From assembly GCA_013297865.1 (NCBI GenBank), contig JAAFIP010000004.1, positions 124,001 to 188,000 of the forward strand: a stretch of DNA of 64,000 bases, in the 5' to 3' direction. Origin of the DNA: Polaromonas sp. (GTDB lineage Bacteria > Pseudomonadota > Gammaproteobacteria > Burkholderiales > Burkholderiaceae_C). Made by a program: the position numbers and the translations under genes. Numbering within the stretch: position 1 is the stretch's first letter; every line of letters begins with the position of its first letter. Shown one piece after another: positions 52,685 to 61,283 of the stretch. The notes beneath the pieces were generated by a model that was not told the origin of the DNA, made no database searches, and worked only from the letters and a program-made list of their open reading frames with translations.

Positions 52685-52725
52685 AGGCCAATAGAATATC
52701 GCGGAAGCAGCTATTTAATTGATAG
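52685..52725 (+). repeat. Dispersed repeat copy l (upstream of rpoH)
   Basis: Core at 52695-52714 matches at 19 of 20 positions on the plus strand, preceded by AGGCCAATAG. Apart from this repeat and the CIRCE, the 350 bases between rpoH and the Tae4 gene hold nothing recognisable. Confidence 0.9.
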
Positions 52726-52910
52726 TGAAAATGGGTGTTTAAGAAGCACTAAGTGAGCGCTAACGCGGCGCGTGCTGTCAGTCACATTTGCCTTGAGTGA
52801 AGGAACTGCGGATAGCCTGAGGCGGCCGCGGCCTGTCAGCCTAAGCACACACAGGCTTAATTCATTGCAACCCGCAGCGGATCATTGTCCGAGCGGGTCA
52901 AGCCATCACT

Positions 52911-53423
52911 TCAGCCCATCTTCCAAAACCACACTCTTTGGCCTTTAAAGTGGTATGCGAGGTGCGAGTTGCTTCCTCGGAACTCAAATCCATCTTTTGT
53001 TCCATCATAGAGGTCTATATGGTCGGTTGTGCCCCAGCCGTTTTCAATAAATACGATCCCCTTGTTTTCAAAGAAATAATCGAAATTGTCGCGTCCATCC
53101 TTGACATCATTCATGATGTGGCCTGTCAATTTTTCGCATGTTGTGCCCAAGCGTGCGCAGTACTCAGGTTTTGCCAAATTCGTGGCAATGTCCTGTGCAA
53201 GCAATATATGACCATGATGAAATTTGCAGCGCCCATCTTTGCTGTATTTACTTGTGCTGAGTTCAAAATTTTGGGTAGAGATACCCGCCTTTTCAAGTGC
53301 GACGGTCATTCGAATGGCACATTGGTTTTCATAGGTGTTTTCATCGCAGGGATAGGCGGGGCTGGGTCCCGGATGAGCAAGCCATAGCCGCGAGAAGAGT
53401 GATTCAGCGTGAGGGTGAAACAT
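52911..53423 (-). CDS. Tae4-type T6SS amidase effector, orphan
   Basis: The protein has 170 residues. LWLAHPG near the start, then YENQCAIRMTVALEKAGI with the catalytic Cys, TGHIMNDVKDGRDNF, GIVFIENGWGTTDHIDLYDG with the catalytic His and an acidic partner, and a final WFW. This is the pattern of Tae4 NlpC/P60-like peptidoglycan amidases delivered by type VI secretion. No Tai4 immunity gene and no secretion component is near it. Codon third positions are richer in A and T than the neighbours, which suggests transfer. The start ATG has no clear ribosome site. Confidence 0.8.
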   Translation of the reverse strand: MFHPHAESLFSRLWLAHPGPSPAYPCDENTYENQCAIRMTVALEKAGISTQNFELSTSKYSKDGRCKFHHGHILLAQDIATNLAKPEYCARLGTTCEKLTGHIMNDVKDGRDNFDYFFENKGIVFIENGWGTTDHIDLYDGTKDGFEFRGSNSHLAYHFKGQRVWFWKMG

Positions 53424-53656
53424 GTCGTAGAACTTAGTTGTTTATCAGAGCTAATAAAACGAACGTATGCGCCCTGCCTACAAGCGCTTCCTGTCCAACC
53501 GTGTTTATTCATAGCGAGTTGTCAACTTATTCACACTTGGCAGTCGCCTTGGCGAAAAAACCAGAAAGTTGGGAAATTCAGAATCAGATCTGCCTTCTCC
53601 GAACAAGCGTGAAAAGTGGTCTGCAAACATGCTGAAACAGCATGTTTTACTGCTCC

Positions 53657-53697
53657 AGGCCAATAGAATATCGCGGGAGTAGCTATGCAATTGATAG
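53657..53697 (+). repeat. Dispersed repeat copy m (between Tae4 and DUF2726)
   Basis: Core at 53667-53686 matches at 19 of 20 positions on the plus strand, preceded by AGGCCAATAG. The remaining 260 bases of this gap contain no convincing gene. Confidence 0.9.
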
Positions 53698-53731
53698 TGA
53701 TAGAAATGCCCCGACAGGGGCAGAGTAGGGC

Positions 53732-54427
53732 CTAGCGGGGCGCGCGGGCGCCATCGTAGGCCTGAGGCTGCATTTCTGCAAAATCCAGGTATGCACTGGG
53801 TCGGGTGTCTTCGGTGGGCCAGGGCTGGTTCCAGCGGTCGTCGTCCAGCTCTACAGCCTCAATGCCTGCGCCGCGCGGTGAGTTTTCGGTGGCGGCCCAT
53901 TCGACGCTCTGGGCTGAGTGGGCCACAGATTCGCCCAGCTCGGCGCGGATAAAGTCGTACAGCTGGTCAAAAGCGCCCTGGGATTCGGGGTTGATATGCC
54001 ACACGGGGATGGAGGCGAGCGTGAGGGTGCGCTCCTTGGCCTGAAGGCCCCGCGAGGTGTGGGCAGCGCCGGGCTTGCGGTCGTCCAGCTCCACCACCCC
54101 TAGCACATCGCCCTTGGGCGAGCAGATCAAAAAGTCCACGCAGCGGCGGCCTACGCGGTAGAACCAGGGGCTGTAGGCGATGGATTTTTTGACGCGCAGA
54201 AAGCGCGACAGGGACACCTGGGGCATGATGATGCAGTCGGGCGCAGCCAGCTTGATCTTGGCCAGCGCCATCAGCTCTACCTTGGTGATAGGCCGCACCG
54301 TGCGCGGCTGCCAGTTGTCCAGGTTGAAGTCGCTCTCAAAGTCAGCCGGGCGCTGGCGGCTGCGCCAGAGCAAAAAGCCCAGTATCAGCACGGCTGCGAC
54401 GAGGATGCTGACAGCGACGGTGGACAT
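53732..54427 (-). CDS. DUF2726 domain membrane protein
   Basis: The protein has 231 residues. An N-terminal helix anchors it (VAVSILVAAVLILGFLLW). The DUF2726 domain follows with ITKVELMALAKIK, FLRVKKSIAYSPWFYRVG and RCVDFLICSPKGDVLGVVEL. DUF2726 has a restriction-endonuclease-like layout with conserved acidic D...ELDD residues, but no activity has been shown. A Ser/Asp/Trp-rich tail of about 60 residues follows. Function unknown. Confidence 0.8.
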   Translation of the reverse strand: MSTVAVSILVAAVLILGFLLWRSRQRPADFESDFNLDNWQPRTVRPITKVELMALAKIKLAAPDCIIMPQVSLSRFLRVKKSIAYSPWFYRVGRRCVDFLICSPKGDVLGVVELDDRKPGAAHTSRGLQAKERTLTLASIPVWHINPESQGAFDQLYDFIRAELGESVAHSAQSVEWAATENSPRGAGIEAVELDDDRWNQPWPTEDTRPSAYLDFAEMQPQAYDGARAPR

Positions 54428-54493
54428 GTAACACGCTCCCTAAGGTTAGGTTCAGTGTAGACGAGGAATGGGCTGGGACGCGCGCCCAAAATG

Positions 54494-54949
54494 TTACCAA
54501 CGGATACCTAATTGGCGCAGCAGCTTGCTCAGCACAAACAGCGGGCCGATCCACAGGTACTGGATATCTTCCAAAAAGCTGGGTTTTTTGCCTTCGATCT
54601 TGTGGCCAATAAACTGCGCAATCCACGCGCCGACAAAAATCGCCGCTGACAGCAACAGCACCTGGTTGCCCATGGCATGCAGCAGCCCAATGATCAATGC
54701 CGACCAGGCGCACATCAGGCCAAAAAACAGCCAGTTCAGGCGGGCGTAGTAGACCATGCTGGCAGCGATGAAGGCATAGGCCAGCCAGGGGTGCAGCGCA
54801 AACATCAGCCCGCACAGGCTGAGCATGATCAGCGGGATGGCGACGAAGTGGATGACTTCGTTGGTGGGGTTCTGGTGGCTCTGGCCGTAGTGATCGATCA
54901 GGATATCGATCTTGCGCTCCAGGGGCGAGGTGTGGGCAGTGGTGGACAT
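54494..54949 (-). CDS. DUF962 / Mpo1-like membrane protein
   Basis: The protein has 151 residues and four membrane helices. YGQSHQNPTNEVIHFVAIPL is the DUF962 signature with the conserved His residues of the yeast fatty-acid alpha-dioxygenase Mpo1; AQFIGHKIEGKKPSFLEDIQ holds the second His group. The family may oxidise long-chain 2-hydroxy fatty acids, but in bacteria this is not shown. ATG at 54949 is chosen; upstream in-frame codons overlap the selD stop region. It could be the last gene of a senB-selD-DUF962 transcript. Confidence 0.85.
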   Translation of the reverse strand: MSTTAHTSPLERKIDILIDHYGQSHQNPTNEVIHFVAIPLIMLSLCGLMFALHPWLAYAFIAASMVYYARLNWLFFGLMCAWSALIIGLLHAMGNQVLLLSAAIFVGAWIAQFIGHKIEGKKPSFLEDIQYLWIGPLFVLSKLLRQLGIRW

Positions 54950-55038
54950 GGCGGGGCTCCTCAACGTTTGAAAAGCCATGGTAATACGCCTGCTGCCTGC
55001 TTGCCAAGCGGGTTGGCAAGTAGGCGATAAGCAGCAGC

Positions 55039-57327
55039 TCAAGCTGTCAGCACAATCGGCTCCAGCGCATCGTCCTGGGCCAGGATGCGGCCAATGGCCA
55101 CGGTGTGGCTATAGCCCAGTGCCTTCAGTGCCGCAATGCACGCCTGCACCCGATCAGCAGGCACGCTGGCCAGCAGGCCGCCAGCAGTTTGCGGGTCAAA
55201 GATCAGCGGGTAGCGTGGGTGGCTGACAAAATCGGCCTGGTTGCGCAGCGCGCGGCGCAGGCGCACATTGGAGCCCTGCAGCGAGCTGACTATGCCCGCG
55301 GCCACACACTCTTGCGCACCGTCTAGCAAGGGCAGGGCATCCATATGCAGCTCGGCGTCCACGCCCGAGGGCCGTGTCATTTCCACCAGATGGCCCAGCA
55401 GGCCAAAGCCCGTCAGGTCGGTGCAGGCGGTGGCGCCGTGCGCCGTCAGACACTGCGCGCCCAGGCGGTTGGACACCACCATCGACTGCAGCGCGCCATC
55501 AATCCAGCGGCCCTTGGCGGCTAGCTTGGCATGCGCCGCAAACAGCGTGCCGGTGCCAATCGGCTTGGTGAGGATCAGCACATCGCCAGGCTGCATGCCG
55601 CCTTTGCGCAAAATGGTGCCCGCTTTGTCTTCGATCAGGCCGTTGATGGCAAAGCCCAGCGCCAGCTCCTTGCCTTCGCCGGTGTGGCCGCCCACCAAGG
55701 CGCAGTTGGCGTCGTTAAGCACCTCCAGCGCGCCCGTCATCATCTGCGTGAGCACGTCCTCCACCTTGGCCTCCAGGCCCGGCGGCACGGTGCAGATGGC
55801 CGTGGCAGACTGCGCCTGCGCGCCCATGGCCCAGATGTCGCCCAGCGCATGGTTGGCCGCCACTTTGCCAAACAGGTAGGGGTCGTCAATGAAGGCACGA
55901 AAAAAGTCTACCGAGTGCACCATGGCCATGCCCGGCGGCACGCGCACCACGGCTGCGTCGTCAGGGTCTTTCAGGCCAATAAGCACATCGTCGCGGTCCA
56001 CCGGATGCAGCTGGCTCAAGGCACGGCTGAGCACGCTGGCGCCCACCTTGGCGCCGCAGCCGCCGCAGCGCATGGCAATCGCGCTGATGGCCTGCAGGGA
56101 TTCTTCGGAGGTGAGCTTGACCGTGCCCGTAGGCTGGGATGGTGGCATGGGCGTCTGCGCGTCCATGGCCGGGAAGTCCTGGAATTTGGCCATGAAGCTG
56201 CGATCGATCCAGTCTTTCCAGCGCCATACCCATGCGCCCGCAAAGCCTAGCGCGCCGCGCGAGGCCACTGCGTATTGGTCACCGGTGCTGATCAGTGCCA
56301 GCCAGCGAGTTTGCGGATGGTAGGCCTGCTGCGCAGCGCCTTGCACAGCGCGGCGCAAATTCTCTGTCAGCGGCTTGCCCTGGCGCACGGCAAACACCCC
56401 AGCTTTTTCCAGCCGGTAGTTCACCATGCTGGCAATGTCGCCCGCAGCGTAAATATCGGGGTCATTCACCGTCTGCAAAGTGTCCAGCACCTTGACAAAA
56501 CCTTCGCCATCAAGCTCCAGGCCCGTCTGCGCCAGCCAGGCCGCGCCGCCGGCCCGGGTAACCCAGACAATCTCGTCAGCCTCCAGCGTCTGGCCGGTGG
56601 AGGCGTAGAGCTTGCCTGCCGAGACCTGGGTTACTTCAGCGCCGCGATGCACCATCACGCCGCGCTGGGCAAGCACGGCGTCAAAGCGCGCACGCACACC
56701 GGCGTTGTGGGTGGGCAAAATGGTGGCGCTGTGGGTGAACAGATGAAAAACCAGCTCGTCAGGATTACGCTGCAGCGCCTTGAGCTCGTTGCGCAGCCGA
56801 AACTGCATGGCCAGGGTCAGCTCCACGCCGCCTGCGCCTGCGCCCACCACGGCAATCGTGGTTTTGCCCTGGTGCTGCCTCACGCGCTCCAGCAGCTGGA
56901 CCCAGCGGTCGTTAAAGCGCTGGATCGGCTTGACGGCGACCGCATGCTCAGCCGCACCCGGCACACCACCCAGCTGGGGGGTGGAGCCAATATTGATCGA
57001 CAGCAGGTCATAGGGCACGGGCGGGCGGTTGCGGCAAAGGATTTTTTTGTTGACGTGGTCTATGCCAATGACTTCGTCTTTGTACAGCCGGGCGCCAGCA
57101 AACACGCACAGGCGCGACAGATCGATATGCACCTCGTCATAGCTGTAGTGCCCTGCCACATAGCCTGGCAGCATGCCAGAGTAGGGCGTGTGCATGTCAG
57201 TGCAGATCAGGGTGATGCGCACACCGGGGATGGGCCGCATGCCAAAGCTCCTGAGCACGCCCACATGGCTGTGGCCACCGCCAATCAGAACGATGTCGCG
57301 CAGGACGGGTTGCTCAGAAGTTTGCAT
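55039..57327 (-). CDS. selD: Fused FAD-dependent oxidoreductase / selenide,water dikinase SelD
   Basis: The protein has 762 residues in two modules. Residues 1-390 form an NDH-2-like pyridine nucleotide/FAD oxidoreductase with IGGGHSHVGVLRSFG, VVGAGAGGVELTLA and DIYAAGDIASM. From about residue 415 it is SelD: RCGGCGAKVGASVL with the catalytic Cys and Lys, SVDFFRAFIDDPYLFG, VGGHTGEGKEL and DPQTAGGLLASVP. SelD makes selenophosphate from selenide and ATP. The oxidoreductase may supply reduced selenium. It is ten bases from senB on the same strand, so it provides selenophosphate for selenoneine. Confidence 0.93.
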   Translation of the reverse strand: MQTSEQPVLRDIVLIGGGHSHVGVLRSFGMRPIPGVRITLICTDMHTPYSGMLPGYVAGHYSYDEVHIDLSRLCVFAGARLYKDEVIGIDHVNKKILCRNRPPVPYDLLSINIGSTPQLGGVPGAAEHAVAVKPIQRFNDRWVQLLERVRQHQGKTTIAVVGAGAGGVELTLAMQFRLRNELKALQRNPDELVFHLFTHSATILPTHNAGVRARFDAVLAQRGVMVHRGAEVTQVSAGKLYASTGQTLEADEIVWVTRAGGAAWLAQTGLELDGEGFVKVLDTLQTVNDPDIYAAGDIASMVNYRLEKAGVFAVRQGKPLTENLRRAVQGAAQQAYHPQTRWLALISTGDQYAVASRGALGFAGAWVWRWKDWIDRSFMAKFQDFPAMDAQTPMPPSQPTGTVKLTSEESLQAISAIAMRCGGCGAKVGASVLSRALSQLHPVDRDDVLIGLKDPDDAAVVRVPPGMAMVHSVDFFRAFIDDPYLFGKVAANHALGDIWAMGAQAQSATAICTVPPGLEAKVEDVLTQMMTGALEVLNDANCALVGGHTGEGKELALGFAINGLIEDKAGTILRKGGMQPGDVLILTKPIGTGTLFAAHAKLAAKGRWIDGALQSMVVSNRLGAQCLTAHGATACTDLTGFGLLGHLVEMTRPSGVDAELHMDALPLLDGAQECVAAGIVSSLQGSNVRLRRALRNQADFVSHPRYPLIFDPQTAGGLLASVPADRVQACIAALKALGYSHTVAIGRILAQDDALEPIVLTA

Positions 57328-57336
57328 AAGTTATTT

Positions 57337-58296
57337 TCACAGGGATTCAATGATGTGCAGCAAAGCCGTGCGCTCTGCCTGGGGTGCAAACAGCAGCGCA
57401 CGCTCTGCGCACTGTACACGCAGTGTGTCGAGAAAACGGCTGTCGTCCTTACAGTGCTGCAGCAAGGCGGCCAGGGCGGCGGCATCGCCCCAGGGGAAAT
57501 AGCCCGCGTAGTCCTCGCCCAGCATGCCGATATTGCCTGCGATGCGCGAGGCGATCACAGGTGTGCCACTGCACACCGCCTCCATGATCACATGCGCCCC
57601 GCCTTCCATCTTGCTGGCGTGCACCAGCACATGCGCCCGCTGGATCTGGCTGCGCGCAGCGCCGTGCGCCAGCGCGCCCAGCCAGCGGTAGCGTGGGCAG
57701 GCCAGCTGCGTCTGCTGGGCCAATTGGGCCAGCTGCTCGTCCAGGCCCGCGCCAATCTGGGTCAGGTGGATGTCCTGGCGCGCAGTCAGCAGCTGCGCTG
57801 CTTGGCACAGGGTGTGTGGCGATTTTTCGTCGCGCAGGTGACCCACCATCACGGCATGCAGGCGGCGCTGGGTTTTGGGCAGGGTTTTGCGCGCTGTAGT
57901 GGACTGCAGCACCACCTGCGTCTTGCTGCGGTAGCCGCTGGGCAGGGCCTGCAGGCCCAAAGATTGCAGAACTATCAGGCGTTTGGCTGAATCCAAAGAC
58001 TGCTGTGCCTGCGTATCACTATGGATGTCCCGGTACAGATCGGTACCTGTCAGCACCACTATCAGCTTGTCGTTGCCGTGCTGCGCCTGCCAGGCCTGCA
58101 CAGCTGCGGCGCTGCGGCGGGCGTGCAGGGCGATCAGGATGCTGTCTGACGCGGCTGCTGCATCGGGCCATTGGGTGGTGATGCGGGTACGATACTGTGT
58201 GCCCAACATGCTGGCCCAGCGTTTGGCGGTTTGCCAGTTGCCGTTGTTGGCATCGGACAGTGCGGGGCTTACGATAACGATATGTTGACGATTCAT
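57337..58296 (-). CDS. senB: Selenosugar synthase SenB
   Basis: The protein has 319 residues with a GT-B glycosyltransferase fold. The start IVIVSPALSDANNGNWQTAKRW (first 20 residues shown by family) and the donor side VLVHASKMEGGAHVIMEAV with E-x7-E-like spacing match SenB. SenB couples selenophosphate to UDP-N-acetylglucosamine to give a selenosugar. The gene lies between selD and divergent senA. Its start ATG overlaps the senA start on the opposite strand, so no separate intergenic promoter region exists. Confidence 0.88.
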   Translation of the reverse strand: MNRQHIVIVSPALSDANNGNWQTAKRWASMLGTQYRTRITTQWPDAAAASDSILIALHARRSAAAVQAWQAQHGNDKLIVVLTGTDLYRDIHSDTQAQQSLDSAKRLIVLQSLGLQALPSGYRSKTQVVLQSTTARKTLPKTQRRLHAVMVGHLRDEKSPHTLCQAAQLLTARQDIHLTQIGAGLDEQLAQLAQQTQLACPRYRWLGALAHGAARSQIQRAHVLVHASKMEGGAHVIMEAVCSGTPVIASRIAGNIGMLGEDYAGYFPWGDAAALAALLQHCKDDSRFLDTLRVQCAERALLFAPQAERTALLHIIESL

Positions 58297-59527
58297 GACA
58301 GTTCAAATTATGCGTGACAACCTGGATGCTGCTGCGCCAGCGGCCACAATAAAAGCCGGTGGCAGCGCGGACGCTGTGCCCTGGCGGCGCAGTGGCGCAG
58401 CCCAGCTGGCTGAAGGGCTGCGCGCCATGCGCGCACGCAGCCTGGCGGTGCTGGACGCGTATGCGGCCGCAGGCTGCCTGCAGGTGGCCTGCAGCGAAGA
58501 GCTCAACCCGCCGTTGTGGGAGCTGGGGCACCTGGGCTGGTTCCAGGAGCTGTGGGTGGGCCGCAACCTGCAGCGCAGTATGGGCACACGCTACGACCAT
58601 GCCGTGCCGCGCGGCCCCTCGCTGCTGGCCCAGGCAGACAGCCTGTACGACTCAGCCACGGTAGCGCATGCCACGCGCTGGCATCTGCCCCTGCTGCCAG
58701 TGGCAGAGTGCAAGGCGTATCTGGCCGCCACGCTGGAGCAGACGCTGGGCCTGCTGCGCGCGGCAGGGCCGGGCGATGATGACTTGTATTTTTACCGCCT
58801 GGTGCTGATGCATGAGGCCATGCACCTGGAGGCTGCGGTGTATATGGCGCAGGCCCTGGGCGTGGCTATGGATGCGCAGCTGTTTACCGACGCGGCCACG
58901 CCTGCCAGCACAGCAGCGGCCAGTGTCGACTGGGCAGCGCGGCAGATCGCTATGCCAGCCAGGGCGTGGGCGCTGGGGCAGGCGGCAGCGGGCTTTGTGT
59001 TTGACAACGAGCTGGGGCCGCATGCGCTGCAGCTGCCAGGCTGCCAGATGGACGCGCGTCCAGTAAGCTGGGGCCAGTACCTGAGCTATGTGCTGAAAAC
59101 CCGCTGCGCGCTGCCGCGCTATGTGCGCGAGTCGGCCCAGGGTTTTGAGCAGCAGCGCTTTGGCCAATGGCAGGTGATCAATCTGGACGATGCTGCCGTG
59201 CACCTGAGCTACCGCGAGGCCCTGGCCTACTGCGCCCATGTGGGCCGCCGCCTGCCCACCGAAGCCGAGTGGGAGTGTGCGGCCCTCACGCAGCCCGAGT
59301 TTGCGTGGGGCCAGGTGTGGGAGTGGACGCGCAGCACCTTTGCGCCGTACCCAGGCTTTGTCATCCACCCGTACCGCGAATATTCCGAGCCTTGGTTTCT
59401 CTCGCGGCCCGTGTTGCGCGGGGCTTGCGTGGCCACTCAGGCGTGTATGCGCAGCCCCTACTACCGCAATTTCTTTTTGCCTGACCGCAACGATATTTTT
59501 TCAGGCTTTCGCACCTGCAGCCTGTAG
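58295..59527 (+). CDS. senA: Selenoneine synthase SenA (EgtB-like)
   Basis: The protein has 410 residues. The N-terminal DinB-like half holds the iron ligands: WELGHLGWFQE (first His) and LMHEAMHLEA (HxxxH). The C-terminal FGE-sulfatase domain has RRLPTEAEWECAAL and a final SGFRTCSL. SenA forms a carbon-selenium bond between the selenosugar and hercynine (trimethylhistidine), giving selenoneine after cleavage. Start at 58295 is used; another ATG lies at 58310. No egtD for hercynine is in the window, so it must be elsewhere or the substrate imported. Confidence 0.9.
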   Translation: MTVQIMRDNLDAAAPAATIKAGGSADAVPWRRSGAAQLAEGLRAMRARSLAVLDAYAAAGCLQVACSEELNPPLWELGHLGWFQELWVGRNLQRSMGTRYDHAVPRGPSLLAQADSLYDSATVAHATRWHLPLLPVAECKAYLAATLEQTLGLLRAAGPGDDDLYFYRLVLMHEAMHLEAAVYMAQALGVAMDAQLFTDAATPASTAAASVDWAARQIAMPARAWALGQAAAGFVFDNELGPHALQLPGCQMDARPVSWGQYLSYVLKTRCALPRYVRESAQGFEQQRFGQWQVINLDDAAVHLSYREALAYCAHVGRRLPTEAEWECAALTQPEFAWGQVWEWTRSTFAPYPGFVIHPYREYSEPWFLSRPVLRGACVATQACMRSPYYRNFFLPDRNDIFSGFRTCSL

Positions 59528-59531
59528 CGGC

Positions 59532-61157
59532 CTACAGCGCGTCCAAGTCGCCTAGCATCTGCGCTGCCTTCTCACGCACTGCCTGGCGCTCGTCCGCGTC
59601 CATGCGCTGCAGGTTTTTGGCCATCAGGGCGGTGCGCGGGTTGCCCACAAACTCAGCCTCATGCTGATCCAGAAAATTCCAGTACAGCACGGTCATCGGG
59701 CAGGCTTTGTCACCGCTGCGTGCCTCTGGCGTGTAGTGACAGCCGGTGCAGTAGTTGCTCATGCGTTTGACGTACGCCCCGCTGGCAACATAAGGCTTGC
59801 TGGTAAAGCGCCCGCCGTTGGCAAACAGGGCCATGCCTGCAGTGTTGGGCAGCTCGACCCATTCCACGGCATCGACATACACGGCCAGATACCAGTCGCA
59901 CAGGGCCTGCGGTCGGATCTGTGCGATCACACCAAACATGCCGGTCACCATCAGGCGCTGGATGTGGTGGGAGTAGCCGTTGTCCAGGGTTTGATTGATG
60001 CAGTTTTTCATGCAGTTCATGCGGGTGTCGCCCGTCCAGTACCACTTGGGCAGGGCCTGGGTGTGGCCATAGTGGTTGGCGGTTTTCAGGCCCGGCATGT
60101 CCAGAAAATACACCCCGCGCATGAACTCGCGCCAGCCCAGCACCTGGCGGATAAAGCCCTCCACACTGGCCAGGTCAAGGCCCTTGGCATGGTAGGCCTG
60201 CTCTGCAGCCTGCACCACCTCCAGCGGATGGAGCAGCTTGAGGTTGAGCGAGCTGGACAGCAGCGAGTGCCAGCCAAACTCCAGCTGCGTCCACATGGCG
60301 TCTTCGTGCGGGCCAAACTGCGGCAGGCGGTGGGCAATAAAGTCTTCTAGCGCGTGCAGCGCCTGGGCACGCGTGGTGGGCCAGTTGAATTTGTCCAGGC
60401 GGCCAGGGTGGTCTGCAAAGCGCTGGTTCACCAGCGCCATCACCTCGCGGGTGATCGCATCGGGCGCGAACACCGGGGGCTTGGGCACCTGCTGTGGCCC
60501 GGCCTTGCCAAAGCTTTTGCGGTTATCGGCATCAAAATTCCACTGCCCGCCCTCGGGCTCTTTGCTTTTGCCGCCGTCCTGCATTAGCACCTTGTACTGC
60601 TGGCGCATGCGCCGGTAGAAAAACTCCATGCGCAGCGTGCTGGAGGTGCCTGCCCATTGGCGAAACTGGCTCAGGCTGCACAGAAAATGGCGGTCTTCGC
60701 GCCAGGTGATGGCTAGCGGCGTGTCAAGACGCGGTTTTTTAGCATCTTTTAGGCCTGCAGCCCTCTGAAATACCACGGGGGGAGCTCTCTTTTTAATAGC
60801 ATCTTCAAGCTGCTGACGCACCCGCAGATCGCCCGGCTCCACGCCGATGATGGCCTGCGGCTGGTGCTGTGCCAGCGCTGCCAGCAAGCCATCGGCCAGC
60901 GTAGCGTCGCCATGCGTGTCCAGCGCGCGGTAGTCCACCTGCAGGCCGCGTGCGCGCAGCTCAGCTGCATAGTGGCGCATGCTAGACAAAAACAGCGTGG
61001 TGCGGATTTTGTGCGACCACACATGCTGTGACTCTTCCATCGCCTCCACCATCAGCACCACATCGCGCTGCGGGTCAATGTCGTCCAGCGCTGCCGAGTG
61101 GGCGTCAAGCTGGTCACCGAGAATCAAAACAAGATGGCGGCAGATTGGTGTTGTCAT
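59532..61157 (-). CDS. FeS-type bacterial cryptochrome/photolyase (PhrB-like)
   Basis: The protein has 541 residues. It starts RHLVLILGDQLD, typical of this class, and has no standard photolyase N-terminus. Cys ligands of the 4Fe-4S cluster are visible as NCMKNC, YCTGCHY and KACPMT near the C-terminus. WREFMRGVYFLDMPG and SHHIQRLMVTGMFG surround the FAD pocket. Members repair (6-4) photoproducts or act as photoreceptors. The segment DAIKKRAPPVVFQRAAGLKD is a diverged in-frame dispersed repeat between conserved blocks. It converges on senA with a four-base gap. Confidence 0.92.
   Translation of the reverse strand: MTTPICRHLVLILGDQLDAHSAALDDIDPQRDVVLMVEAMEESQHVWSHKIRTTLFLSSMRHYAAELRARGLQVDYRALDTHGDATLADGLLAALAQHQPQAIIGVEPGDLRVRQQLEDAIKKRAPPVVFQRAAGLKDAKKPRLDTPLAITWREDRHFLCSLSQFRQWAGTSSTLRMEFFYRRMRQQYKVLMQDGGKSKEPEGGQWNFDADNRKSFGKAGPQQVPKPPVFAPDAITREVMALVNQRFADHPGRLDKFNWPTTRAQALHALEDFIAHRLPQFGPHEDAMWTQLEFGWHSLLSSSLNLKLLHPLEVVQAAEQAYHAKGLDLASVEGFIRQVLGWREFMRGVYFLDMPGLKTANHYGHTQALPKWYWTGDTRMNCMKNCINQTLDNGYSHHIQRLMVTGMFGVIAQIRPQALCDWYLAVYVDAVEWVELPNTAGMALFANGGRFTSKPYVASGAYVKRMSNYCTGCHYTPEARSGDKACPMTVLYWNFLDQHEAEFVGNPRTALMAKNLQRMDADERQAVREKAAQMLGDLDAL
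60751..60800 (+). repeat. Dispersed repeat copy n (diverged, inside photolyase gene)
   Basis: Core at 60769-60788 matches at 15 of 20 positions on the plus strand. The host reads it on the minus strand as AIKKRAPPVVF, aligning with AIKNIAVPAIF of copy j. Confidence 0.65.
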
Positions 61158-61235
61158 GCCTGCATTGTCAGTGCAGGGCAATACACTGTGCTGGCTCTGG
61201 GTTAAGCGCCTGTTTTAAGGTGCTTTGCTGGCTGC

Positions 61236-61277
61236 AGGCCAATAGAATACCGCGAGAGCAGCTATTAAATCAGTAGC
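61236..61277 (+). repeat. Dispersed repeat copy o (upstream of photolyase gene)
   Basis: Core at 61246-61265 matches at 18 of 20 positions on the plus strand, preceded by AGGCCAATAG. It lies between the DUF2256 gene and the photolyase gene. Confidence 0.88.
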
Positions 61278-61283
61278 ATTTCG

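Noticed and set aside
53306-53512. Short minus-strand frame overlapping the 5' end of the Tae4 gene as a possible immunity protein
   Set aside because: It is in another frame of the effector start, is only 68 codons and has no Tai4 features.
56275-57990. A 571-codon plus-strand frame across selD and senB
   Set aside because: It crosses two clear genes on the opposite strand and has His/Gln/Ala-rich shadow composition.
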